DNA of 34,339 nucleotides. Source: Paraburkholderia dinghuensis. GTDB lineage: Bacteria > Pseudomonadota > Gammaproteobacteria > Burkholderiales > Burkholderiaceae. The stretch lies in the NCBI RefSeq assembly GCF_003837865.1, contig NZ_RQIS01000024.1:1-34339 (forward strand). The letters are read 5' to 3'. The notes beneath the pieces are model-generated. The model did not search any database. It was not told the DNA's origin and was given only the letters and a program-made list of their open reading frames with translations. Shown here piece by piece: positions 16,203-24,608 of this stretch. A program made the position numbers and the translations under genes. The first letter of the stretch is position 1. Each line of letters opens with the position of its first letter.

Positions 16203-17717
16203 ATGTTTGGCGAGAAGTTTCGGGATCGGCAAAAGCCGATGGTGCTCGTGCTGGGGCTCGGTGAATCGGGCCTCGCGATGGCGCGTTGGTGCGCGCGGCA
16301 GGGTTGCCGCCTGCGCGTCGCCGACACGCGCGAGGCGCCGCCGAACTTGCCCGAACTCGCCGCGCGCGGCATCGACGCCGATTTCATCGGCGGTCCGTTC
16401 ACGACTGCACTGCTCGACGGCGTCGAACTCGTCGCGATCAGCCCAGGCCTCTCGCCGCTCGCCGCCGACCTCGTGCCGCTGGTTGCAGCCGCGCGCGAGC
16501 GGGGTATCGAAGTCTGGGGCGAACTCGAACTCTTCGCGCAGGCGCTGCGCCATCTCGGCGAAAGCAGCTACGCGCCGAAGGTGCTCGCGATCACGGGCAC
16601 GAACGGCAAGACCACGACGACAAGCCTCACAGGCATGCTCTGCGAGCGTGCGGGCAAGCGCGTCGCGGTGGCGGGCAACATCAGCCCCGCGATGCTCGAC
16701 AAACTCGCCGAGGCGATTGATAACACGGCTCTGCCCGATATCTGGGTGCTCGAACTGTCGAGTTTCCAGCTTGAGACATCGCAAACATTCGCCCCCGATG
16801 CGGCTGCGATCCTCAATATCACGCAGGACCATCTGGACTGGCACGGCGGCCTCGATGCCTATGCCGCCGCGAAGGGGCGCATTTTCGGGCCGCAGACGAC
16901 GCGCGTGCTCAATCGCGACGACAAGCGCGTGATGGCGCTCGCTCCCGCGGCCGATAGCTCTGCTCGCGCGGTGACGTTCGGTCTCGATGAACCGCAGCGC
17001 GATGGCGACTATGGCCTCTTGCGCGAGAGCGGCATGCTGTGGCTCGCGGAAGCGCACGACCGCGACGCATCTGACGAACCCGTTTCGCCGCGTCGGCGCA
17101 AGCAGCAGGACGCAGCGCCGGTGAACATCGGCCTCAAACGCCTGATGCCCGCCGACGCGTTGCGCATCCGCGGACTGCACAACGCGGCGAACGCACTCGC
17201 GGCCTTCGCACTTGCGCGCGCGATCGACCTGCCTGCCGCGCCGTTGCTGCACGGCCTGCGCGAGTACCGCGGCGAGCCGCATCGCGTGGAATTGATCGCG
17301 TCGATCGAAGGCATCGACTACGTGGACGACAGCAAGGGCACGAACGTTGGCGCGACGGTTGCGGCGCTCGACGGCCTCGCGCAGCGCGCGGTGCTGATCG
17401 CGGGCGGCGACGGCAAGGGTCAGGACTTCGAACCACTCGCCGAGCCCGTCGCGCGCTGGTGCCGCGCGGTGATGCTGATCGGCCGCGATGCGCCGCAGAT
17501 CCGTAGCGCGCTCGAATCCACCGGCATCGTCATCGACGATCATCCGACGCTCGAAGCCGCCACGCGCGCCGCGACGGCGCTCGCGCAGCCGGGTGACGTC
17601 GTGCTGCTCTCGCCGGCATGCGCAAGCTTTGACATGTTCAAGGGCTACGCCCATCGCGCGGCCGTGTTTCGCGACACGGTAGAGGAAATCGCCGCAGAAC
17701 GAGGGACGATGATATGA
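16203..17717 (+). CDS. murD: UDP-MurNAc-L-alanine:D-glutamate ligase MurD
   Basis: A cytoplasmic Mur ligase that adds D-glutamate to UDP-MurNAc-L-Ala. Of 504 residues, the N-terminal Rossmann-like part shows V-L-G-L-G-E-S-G (18-25), followed by the ATP loop G-T-N-G-K-T-T (132-138) and a C-terminal ligase domain with D-D-S-K-G-T-N. It is about 65 residues longer than E. coli MurD (438); a polar, Arg/Lys-rich insertion around 280-310 (P-V-S-P-R-R-R-K-Q-Q) accounts for part of this. AAAGGGA lies about 9 bases before the ATG. The stop overlaps ftsW by ATGA. Confidence 0.94.
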   Translation: MFGEKFRDRQKPMVLVLGLGESGLAMARWCARQGCRLRVADTREAPPNLPELAARGIDADFIGGPFTTALLDGVELVAISPGLSPLAADLVPLVAAARERGIEVWGELELFAQALRHLGESSYAPKVLAITGTNGKTTTTSLTGMLCERAGKRVAVAGNISPAMLDKLAEAIDNTALPDIWVLELSSFQLETSQTFAPDAAAILNITQDHLDWHGGLDAYAAAKGRIFGPQTTRVLNRDDKRVMALAPAADSSARAVTFGLDEPQRDGDYGLLRESGMLWLAEAHDRDASDEPVSPRRRKQQDAAPVNIGLKRLMPADALRIRGLHNAANALAAFALARAIDLPAAPLLHGLREYRGEPHRVELIASIEGIDYVDDSKGTNVGATVAALDGLAQRAVLIAGGDGKGQDFEPLAEPVARWCRAVMLIGRDAPQIRSALESTGIVIDDHPTLEAATRAATALAQPGDVVLLSPACASFDMFKGYAHRAAVFRDTVEEIAAERGTMI

Positions 17718-18982
17718 GCTGGTCCGAGCGGTTCGGTTCGCGTCTTTCGGGTCACGGCGCTGGCGCAGGCGGTGCCTCGGCGAAGGGTTCGACGCGCGCA
17801 AGCGGACTCGCGAGCGTCGTCAACGGAGTGCGGCCCGCGCGCTCGCGCATGCTGGACTACGATCACTCGCTCTTGTGGGCGGTGATTGCGTTGCTCGGAC
17901 TCGGTGTGGTGATGGTGTATTCGGCGTCGATCGCCATGCCCGATTCGCCGAAGTACGCCGCGTACCACGACTACGCATTCCTCGCGCGTCACATCGTTTC
18001 GCTCGTGGTTGCCGCGATCGCCGCGCTGATTGCATTCCGCATCCCCGTTTCGACGTGGGAACGCTACGCGCCGAAGCTATTCATCATCTCGCTCGTGATG
18101 CTCGTCATCGTGCTGATTCCGCATATCGGCAAGGGCGTGAACGGTGCGCGCCGCTGGATTCCGCTCGGCATCACGAACATGCAGCCGTCGGAAATCATGA
18201 AGCTCGCCGTGACGATTTACGCGGCGAACTACACGGTGCGCAAGCAGGAATACATGCACAGCTTCGCCAAGGGATTTCTGCCGATGGGGTTCGCGGTCGG
18301 CGTCGTGGGTGCGCTTCTGCTGCTCGAACCCGACATGGGTGCGTTCATGGTGATCGCCGCGATCGCGATGGGCGTGCTGTTTCTCGGCGGCGTGAACGGC
18401 AAGCTGTTTGGCGGGCTCGTGGCGACGGCGGTCGGCACCTTCACGGTGCTCGTGTGGGCCTCGCCGTGGCGTCGCGAACGGATCTTCGCGTATCTCGATC
18501 CGTGGGATGACCGTTACGCCCAGGGCAAGGCCTATCAGCTCACGCACTCGCTGATCGCGTTCGGACGTGGCGAGTGGTTCGGCGTGGGACTCGGCGGCAG
18601 TGTCGAGAAGCTCAGTTACCTGCCCGAAGCGCACACCGACTTCATCCTCGCCGTGATCGGCGAGGAACTCGGCTTTGTGGGCGTGCTCGTCGTGATCCTG
18701 CTGTTCTACTGGATCGTGCGTCGTTCGTTCGAGATCGGCCGCCAGGCGCTTGCGCTCGATCGCACGTTCGCGGGGCTCGTCGCGAAGGGCGTCGGCGTGT
18801 GGTTCGGCGCGCAGGCGTTCATCAACATGGGTGTGAACCTCGGTCTGCTGCCGACCAAGGGTCTCACGCTGCCGCTCGTGAGCTACGGCGGTTCGGGCAT
18901 TCTGCTCAACTGCATCGCGGTGGCGTTGCTGCTGCGCGTGGATTACGAGAACCGGGTGTTGATGCGCGGAGGCAAGGTATGA
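17714..18982 (+). CDS. ftsW: Septal peptidoglycan glycosyltransferase FtsW
   Basis: A SEDS-family polytopic membrane protein that polymerises lipid II at the septum in partnership with FtsI. The 422 residues contain about ten transmembrane helices after a roughly 50-residue cytoplasmic N-terminus rich in Gly, Ser, Ala and Arg. SEDS signatures are present: the segment L-L-L-E-P-D-M-G-A, P-E-A-H-T-D-F-I-L-A-V-I-G-E-E-L-G, and the late L-P-L-V-S-Y-G-G-S-G. The start overlaps the murD stop (ATGA) and the stop overlaps the murG start (ATGA), tying its synthesis to lipid II production. Confidence 0.95.
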   Translation: MSWSERFGSRLSGHGAGAGGASAKGSTRASGLASVVNGVRPARSRMLDYDHSLLWAVIALLGLGVVMVYSASIAMPDSPKYAAYHDYAFLARHIVSLVVAAIAALIAFRIPVSTWERYAPKLFIISLVMLVIVLIPHIGKGVNGARRWIPLGITNMQPSEIMKLAVTIYAANYTVRKQEYMHSFAKGFLPMGFAVGVVGALLLLEPDMGAFMVIAAIAMGVLFLGGVNGKLFGGLVATAVGTFTVLVWASPWRRERIFAYLDPWDDRYAQGKAYQLTHSLIAFGRGEWFGVGLGGSVEKLSYLPEAHTDFILAVIGEELGFVGVLVVILLFYWIVRRSFEIGRQALALDRTFAGLVAKGVGVWFGAQAFINMGVNLGLLPTKGLTLPLVSYGGSGILLNCIAVALLLRVDYENRVLMRGGKV

Positions 18983-20079
18983 CCACGCCGCGCACACTCA
19001 TGGTGATGGCCGGCGGCACCGGGGGACACGTGTTCCCGGGGCTGGCGGTCGCGCACCGCATGCAGTCGTGGGGCTGGCGCGTGGTGTGGCTCGGCAATCC
19101 CGCGGGCATGGAAGCGACGCTCGTGCCGAAGCACGGCATTCCGATGGAATTCGTGCGTTTCGGCGGCGTGCGCGGCAAGGGCATCAAGACCAAGCTCATG
19201 CTGCCGCTCAACCTGCTGCGCGCGTTCACGCAGAGCCGCGCTGCGCTGGCCCGCGTGAAGCCTGACGTCGTGCTCGGCATGGGCGGCTACATTACGTTTC
19301 CGGCGGGCGTGATGAGTGCGGTCTCGGGCGCACCGCTCGTGCTGCATGAGCAGAACTCGATTGCGGGTCTCGCGAACAAGGTGCTCGCGAAGCTCGCGAA
19401 GCGCGTGCTCGTCGCATTTCCGGGCGCGCTGCCGCACGCCGAGTGGACCGGCAACCCGATTCGCGAGGAACTCGAACACGTCGACGAGCCTCATGCGCGC
19501 TACGCGTCGCGAAGCGGTCCGTTGCGAGTGCTCGTGGTGGGCGGCAGCCTCGGCGCGGCGGCGCTCAACGAAGTCGTGCCGCGTGCGCTTGCGCTAATCG
19601 CGCCGGGCGAGCGTCCGTTCGTCGTGCATCAGGCGGGCGCGAAGCACATCGACGCATTGAAGGCCAATTACCTCGACGCCGGTATCGAGCCGGGTGAGAA
19701 CGCGCAGCTCGTGCCGTTCATCGACGACATGGCGCGCGCTTATCACGACGCGGATCTCGTGATCTGCCGCTCGGGCGCGATGACCGTGGCCGAGATTGCG
19801 GCGGTCGGTGTGGCGGCGTGCTTCGTGCCGTTCCCGTTCGCCGTGGATGACCATCAGACCACCAACGCTGCGTTCCTCGCCGACAAGGGCGCGGCGCGCG
19901 TGGTGCAACAACGCGACCTGACGGCGGAATCGCTCGCCGACTGGTTGCGGCAACAAAACAGAGAATCGCTGGCAGATATGGCAGGGCGCGCACGCGCGCT
20001 CGCAAAACCCGACGCCGCCGATCAGGTCGCAAGCATTTGCGCGGCCGTAGCGGGCGCAAGTCCGGGAGGAAAGCAATGA
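18979..20079 (+). CDS. murG: Lipid II synthase MurG (GlcNAc transferase)
   Basis: A peripheral inner membrane GT28 glycosyltransferase that adds GlcNAc to lipid I to give lipid II. The 366 residues match the family (E. coli 355). The first Gly-rich loop G-G-T-G-G-H (12-17) comes right after the start, and later motifs include L-H-E-Q-N-S, G-G-S-L-G-A and the UDP-GlcNAc site C-R-S-G-A-M-T-V-A-E. The start is set at the ATG that overlaps the ftsW stop (ATGA); an upstream in-frame extension exists but would overlap ftsW by 135 codons without family resemblance. The stop overlaps murC. Confidence 0.95.
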   Translation: MTTPRTLMVMAGGTGGHVFPGLAVAHRMQSWGWRVVWLGNPAGMEATLVPKHGIPMEFVRFGGVRGKGIKTKLMLPLNLLRAFTQSRAALARVKPDVVLGMGGYITFPAGVMSAVSGAPLVLHEQNSIAGLANKVLAKLAKRVLVAFPGALPHAEWTGNPIREELEHVDEPHARYASRSGPLRVLVVGGSLGAAALNEVVPRALALIAPGERPFVVHQAGAKHIDALKANYLDAGIEPGENAQLVPFIDDMARAYHDADLVICRSGAMTVAEIAAVGVAACFVPFPFAVDDHQTTNAAFLADKGAARVVQQRDLTAESLADWLRQQNRESLADMAGRARALAKPDAADQVASICAAVAGASPGGKQ

Positions 20080-21470
20080 AACACATCGTCAAACAGATCC
20101 ATTTCGTCGGCATCGGCGGTGCGGGCATGAGCGGCATCGCCGAAGTGCTCGTCAACCTCGGCTATCAGGTGAGCGGCTCGGACCTCACGAAGAACGCCGT
20201 CACCGACCGGCTCGCCGCGCTGGGCGCGCGCATCTCGATCGGCCACAACGCAGAGAACATCGAAGGCGCGAACGCCGTGGTCGTCTCGACCGCGGTGCGC
20301 AGCGACAACCCCGAAGTGCTCGCGGCGCGCCATCGCCGCATTCCGATCGTGCCGCGCGCGGTGATGCTCGCGGAACTCATGCGCCTGAAACAGGGCATCG
20401 CGATTGCAGGCACGCACGGCAAGACCACGACGACCTCGCTCGTCGCGAGCGTGCTGGCGGCGGGCGGGCTCGATCCGACTTTCGTCATCGGCGGGCGTCT
20501 CATCAGCGCGGGCGCGAATGCGCGCCTCGGCACGGGCGACTTCATCGTCGCGGAAGCCGACGAATCGGACGCCTCGTTCCTGAATCTCTTCCCGGTGATC
20601 GAAGTCATCACGAACATCGACGCCGATCACATGGACACCTACGGGCACGACTTCGCGCGCCTGAAGCAGGCGTTCATCGAATTCACGCACCGGTTGCCGT
20701 TCTATGGCATCGCCGTGCTGTGCGTCGACGATCCGAACGTGAAGGAGATCCTGCCGTTCGTGTCGAAGCCGATCATCCGATACGGCTTCGCGTCCGATGC
20801 GCAGGTGCGCGCGGTGAACGTCGTTGCGCGCGACGGCAAGATGTACTTCACGGCGATGCGCGAAGATGCGCCCTCGATCGACATCGTGTTGAACCTTCCC
20901 GGTACGCACAATGTCCAGAACGCACTGGCCGCCATCGCGATCGCGACCGAACTCGAAGTGAAGGACGCGGATATCCAGCGCGCGCTGGCCGAATTCAACG
21001 GTGTGGGTCGTCGCTTCCAGCGCTACGGCGAAATCCCGGTCAACGGCGGTGGCACTTATACGTTGATCGACGACTACGGCCATCACCCGGTTGAGATGGC
21101 CGCGACGATCGCGGCGGCGCGCGGTGCGTTTCCCGAGCGTCGCCTCGTGCTGGCGTTCCAGCCGCACCGCTATACGCGCACGCGTGACTGCTTCGAAGAT
21201 TTCGTGAAAGTGCTGTCGACCGTCGACGCACTCGTGCTGACCGAGGTCTACGCTGCCGGCGAAGCGCCGATCGTCGCCGCCGATGGCCGCGCGCTCGCGC
21301 GTGCGCTTCGTGTAGCGGGCAAGGTCGAGCCGGTGTTCGTCGAGGCGGTGGACGAGATGCCGGATGCGCTCGCTGCAGTGGTGCGCGACGGCGACGTGGT
21401 GATTACGATGGGCGCGGGTTCGATCGGCGGCGTGCCGGGTCGGATCGCTGCCCAGGAACAGAAGGTGTGA
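20076..21470 (+). CDS. murC: UDP-N-acetylmuramate:L-alanine ligase MurC
   Basis: The first Mur ligase, adding L-alanine to UDP-MurNAc in the cytoplasm. The 464 residues start M-K-H-I-V-K-Q-I-H-F-V-G-I-G-G-A-G-M-S-G, with the UDP-binding loop at 11-17, the ATP loop G-T-H-G-K-T-T (112-118) and the C-terminal Q-P-H-R-Y-T-R-T motif. The ATG at 20076 overlaps the murG stop (ATGA) and lies 5 bases after GGGAGGA, which rules out the longer frame starting 13 codons upstream. It is slightly shorter than E. coli MurC (491). One base separates its stop from ddl. Confidence 0.95.
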   Translation: MKHIVKQIHFVGIGGAGMSGIAEVLVNLGYQVSGSDLTKNAVTDRLAALGARISIGHNAENIEGANAVVVSTAVRSDNPEVLAARHRRIPIVPRAVMLAELMRLKQGIAIAGTHGKTTTTSLVASVLAAGGLDPTFVIGGRLISAGANARLGTGDFIVAEADESDASFLNLFPVIEVITNIDADHMDTYGHDFARLKQAFIEFTHRLPFYGIAVLCVDDPNVKEILPFVSKPIIRYGFASDAQVRAVNVVARDGKMYFTAMREDAPSIDIVLNLPGTHNVQNALAAIAIATELEVKDADIQRALAEFNGVGRRFQRYGEIPVNGGGTYTLIDDYGHHPVEMAATIAAARGAFPERRLVLAFQPHRYTRTRDCFEDFVKVLSTVDALVLTEVYAAGEAPIVAADGRALARALRVAGKVEPVFVEAVDEMPDALAAVVRDGDVVITMGAGSIGGVPGRIAAQEQKV

Positions 21471-21471
21471 G

Positions 21472-22416
21472 ATGACGAGCAGTATCGATCCCAAACAATT
21501 CGGCAAGGTCGCGGTGCTGTTCGGCGGTGTGTCCGCCGAACGCACGGTCTCGCTCAAGTCCGGCACGCTCGTGTGCGAAGCGCTGCGAAGCGCGGGCATC
21601 GACGCGCACCTCTTCGATCCGTCCGAGCGGCCGCTTTCGGCGCTCAAGGATGAGGGCTTCGTGCGCGCGTTCAATGCGCTGCACGGCGGCTACGGCGAAA
21701 ACGGCCAGATCCAGGGCGCGCTCGACTTCTACGGCATCCGCTATACCGGCACGGGCGTGCTCGGCTCGGCACTCGGGCTCGACAAGTTCCGCAGCAAGCT
21801 CGTGTGGCAGCAACTTGGCATTCCCACGCCGCCGTTCGAAGCCGTGCTGCGCGGCGACGACTACGCCGCGAAGGCACCGGCCATCGTCGCGAAGCTCGGC
21901 TTGCCGCTCTTCGTGAAGCCGGCGAGCGAAGGCTCGAGCGTTGCGGTCATCAAGGTGAAGGCCGCCGCCGATCTCGTGCCGGCACTTGAAGAAGCCGCGA
22001 AGTTCGACAAGATCGTGCTCGTGGAGAAGAGCATCGAGGGCGGCGGCGAGTACACGTCGTGCATTGCGGGCGACCTCGACCTGCCGCTTATCAAGATCGT
22101 GCCCGCGGGCGAGTTCTACGACTACGACGCGAAGTACATCCTCGACTCCACGCAGTACCTGATTCCGTGTGGCGTGGCGCCGGAGGAAGAGGCGCGGTTG
22201 AAGAAGCTCGCGCGCCGCGCGTTCGACGTGCTCGGCTGCACCGATTGGGGCCGGGCCGATTTCATGATCGACGGCGAGGGCAACCCGTATTTCCTGGAAG
22301 TGAACACGGCGCCGGGCATGACCGATCACTCGCTGCCGCCGAAGGCGGCGCGTGCGGTCGGCATTGCGTATCAGGACCTGGTCGTGAAGGTTCTGGCACT
22401 TACTCTGACGGATTGA
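21472..22416 (+). CDS. ddl: D-alanine:D-alanine ligase
   Basis: An ATP-grasp ligase that joins two D-alanines for MurF. The 314 residues (E. coli DdlB 306) show the N-terminal L-F-G-G-V-S-A-E-R loop, H-G-G-Y-G-E-N-G, the ATP-grasp lysine region F-V-K-P-A-S-E-G-S-S, and the metal-binding end E-V-N-T-A-P-G-M-T. It corresponds to the ddlB copy that sits between murC and ftsQ in E. coli. The start is one base after the murC stop. A second ddl elsewhere in the genome cannot be excluded. Confidence 0.94.
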   Translation: MTSSIDPKQFGKVAVLFGGVSAERTVSLKSGTLVCEALRSAGIDAHLFDPSERPLSALKDEGFVRAFNALHGGYGENGQIQGALDFYGIRYTGTGVLGSALGLDKFRSKLVWQQLGIPTPPFEAVLRGDDYAAKAPAIVAKLGLPLFVKPASEGSSVAVIKVKAAADLVPALEEAAKFDKIVLVEKSIEGGGEYTSCIAGDLDLPLIKIVPAGEFYDYDAKYILDSTQYLIPCGVAPEEEARLKKLARRAFDVLGCTDWGRADFMIDGEGNPYFLEVNTAPGMTDHSLPPKAARAVGIAYQDLVVKVLALTLTD

Positions 22417-22482
22417 CGCCACTAACGGACCTTTACTGACGAATTGAATTAAGCCAGTTCACGCAACAATCTCGAACTCGAC

Positions 22483-23235
22483 ATGTGGAATAACGTACGC
22501 CAGCTCAACCTCCTCGCCAATGCGTTGCATGCGCTGCTCGCGCTTGCATTGCTGGCGGCCGGCGGTCTTTGGCTGGTGCAGCGACCGAATTTCGCGCTGC
22601 GCGAGATCCGCATCGAGGGCGACACCGACCACATCAACGCGCCGACGGTCCGTGCAAGCGTGGTGGGTCGATTGAAAGGCAACTTCTTCACGGTCGATCT
22701 CGACGCCGCGCGCCAGGCATTCGAGCAGATGCCATGGGTGCGCCGCGCGAGTGTGCGCCGCGTCTGGCCGAACGCGCTCGCGGTGAGCCTCGAGGAGTAC
22801 AAGCCGCTCGGCACGTGGGGCAGCGATCAGTTGGTGAGTACGGACGGTGAGCTTTTCACCGCGAACCAGGGCGAGCTGGACACGGACCTGCCCGCGTTCG
22901 AAGGACCGGACGGTAGCGCGAAGGAAGTGGTTGCGCGTTACCACGACTTTGAGAAGTGGTTTGCGCCGCTCGGCCTCACGCCGGACGAAGTGACGCTCTC
23001 GCCGCGCTACGCGTGGACCGTGAAGCTTTCGAATGGCACGCAGGTGGAACTTGGCCGCGAGCGCAACGCGGACACACTCGGGGAGCGCGCGCATCGCCTC
23101 ATCGCGGCATGGACGGCGGTCACGCAACGTTGGGGAAAGGACATCGAATATGCGGACTTGCGCTATCCGAACGGTTTTGCGATTCGAGCGGCCGGCATGC
23201 GCTTTATCACTGACACGGCCTCACGCAAGAAGTAA
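22483..23235 (+). CDS. ftsQ: Cell division protein FtsQ
   Basis: A bitopic inner membrane divisome protein that bridges early and late division proteins through FtsB and FtsL. Of 250 residues, about 11-32 form the membrane helix, followed by a POTRA domain (about 36-106, with F-A-L-R-E-I-R-I-E-G and P-W-V-R-R-A-S-V-R-R-V-W-P) and the FtsQ beta domain to the C-terminus. Length is close to E. coli FtsQ (276), with a shorter cytoplasmic N-terminus. It lies 66 bases after ddl and 27 before ftsA. No strong Shine-Dalgarno is seen before the ATG. Confidence 0.92.
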   Translation: MWNNVRQLNLLANALHALLALALLAAGGLWLVQRPNFALREIRIEGDTDHINAPTVRASVVGRLKGNFFTVDLDAARQAFEQMPWVRRASVRRVWPNALAVSLEEYKPLGTWGSDQLVSTDGELFTANQGELDTDLPAFEGPDGSAKEVVARYHDFEKWFAPLGLTPDEVTLSPRYAWTVKLSNGTQVELGRERNADTLGERAHRLIAAWTAVTQRWGKDIEYADLRYPNGFAIRAAGMRFITDTASRKK

Positions 23236-23262
23236 CAGCACATCACACGCAACGAGCACGCT

Positions 23263-24495
23263 ATGAGTAAAGACTATAAAGATCTGCTGGTCGCCCTCGA
23301 CATCGGGACGTCGAAGGTGGTGGCTGTCGTCGCCGAGTTGAAGGGCGAAGGCCACTACGAGGTGATCGGGCTCGGCCAGAGCGAATCGAAGGGGCTCAAA
23401 AAAGGCGTCGTGGTGAACATCGAGGCCACGGTGCAGTCTATCCAGCGTGCGCTGGAAGAAGCGGAGCTGATGGCCGACTGCAAGATCACCAACGTGTTCA
23501 CCGGCATCGCGGGCAGCCACATCCGCAGCTTCAATTCGAGCGGGATGGTCGCCATCAAGGAGAAGGAGGTTACGCAGGCCGACGTCGCGCGCGTGATCGA
23601 GACCGCGAAGGCGATCAACATCCCGACCGACCAGCAGGTGCTGCATATCCTCACGCAGGAATTCATCATCGACGGTCAGGAGGATGTGCGCGAGCCGATC
23701 GGCATGAGCGGCATCCGTCTGGAAGTGAAGGTGCATATCGTGACGGGCGCGGTCAGCGCGGCGCAGAACATCGTGAAGTGCGTGCGCCGCTGCGGCCTCG
23801 AAGTGAACGACCTGATCCTGCAGCCGCTTGCGTCGTCGCTGGCGGTGCTGACCGAGGACGAGAAGGAACTGGGCGTCGTGCTCGTGGATGTGGGCGGCGG
23901 CACGACCGACATCGCGATTTTCAGCGAAGGCGCGATTCGCCATACCGCGGTGATTCCGATCGCGGGCGACCAGGTGACGAGCGACATTGCGATGGCGCTT
24001 CGCACGCCGACGCCCGACGCGGAAGACATCAAGGTCAGCTACGGCATCGCGAAGCAGGCACTCGCCGATCCGGACGAAATGATCGAAGTGCCGGGGCTCG
24101 GCGAACGCGGGCCGCGCACGCTGTCACGCCAGGCGCTGGCGGCCGTGATCGAGCCGCGCGTCGAAGAGCTGTTCTCGCTCGTGCAGCAGGTGGTGCGCGA
24201 GTCGGGTTACGAAGAGTTGCTGAGCTCGGGCGTCGTGCTGACGGGCGGCGCCGCGATGATGCCGGGCATGGTTGAACTCGGCGAAGACATTTTCCTGAAG
24301 CCGGTGCGCATTGGCGTGCCGGAATATGCGGGCGGTCTTGCGGACGTGGTGCGCAATCCGCGTTACTCGACGGCGATGGGCCTGCTGGTGGAAGGCCGCT
24401 CGCAGCGTATGCGCGGTCGCAAGGTTGCGGTTCAGTCGGGGTCGATGGGGCAGGTCTTCACGCGGATGAAGGACTGGTTCCTCGGCAACTTCTGA
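23263..24495 (+). CDS. ftsA: Cell division protein FtsA
   Basis: An actin-like ATPase that anchors FtsZ filaments to the membrane. The 410 residues show the phosphate-binding loop A-L-D-I-G-T-S-K-V (about 11-19), the 1C domain insertion, the second loop D-V-G-G-G-T-T-D-I-A, and a C-terminal amphipathic helix G-Q-V-F-T-R-M-K-D-W-F-L-G-N-F for membrane attachment. Length matches the family (E. coli 420). It sits between ftsQ and ftsZ as in most proteobacteria. Confidence 0.95.
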   Translation: MSKDYKDLLVALDIGTSKVVAVVAELKGEGHYEVIGLGQSESKGLKKGVVVNIEATVQSIQRALEEAELMADCKITNVFTGIAGSHIRSFNSSGMVAIKEKEVTQADVARVIETAKAINIPTDQQVLHILTQEFIIDGQEDVREPIGMSGIRLEVKVHIVTGAVSAAQNIVKCVRRCGLEVNDLILQPLASSLAVLTEDEKELGVVLVDVGGGTTDIAIFSEGAIRHTAVIPIAGDQVTSDIAMALRTPTPDAEDIKVSYGIAKQALADPDEMIEVPGLGERGPRTLSRQALAAVIEPRVEELFSLVQQVVRESGYEELLSSGVVLTGGAAMMPGMVELGEDIFLKPVRIGVPEYAGGLADVVRNPRYSTAMGLLVEGRSQRMRGRKVAVQSGSMGQVFTRMKDWFLGNF

Positions 24496-24608
24496 CGAAC
24501 GGGATGGGAATACGCGCTGGTGCCGGCGGCTGGCGCGCGGAGGAAGGTTGCCCGATCTTCCACCGGATAACGGCCGAGGAGCGGTATCTCTTTCTTGACG
24601 GAGGCAAC

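Noticed and set aside
15003..17801. Open frame of 932 codons on the minus strand opposite mraY and murD
   Set aside because: It lies antisense to two confidently identified genes, has no recognisable domain and an Arg/His-rich composition typical of the reverse of GC-rich coding sequence.
20022..21674. Open frame of 550 codons on the minus strand opposite murC
   Set aside because: Antisense to murC and the start of ddl; no domain resemblance.
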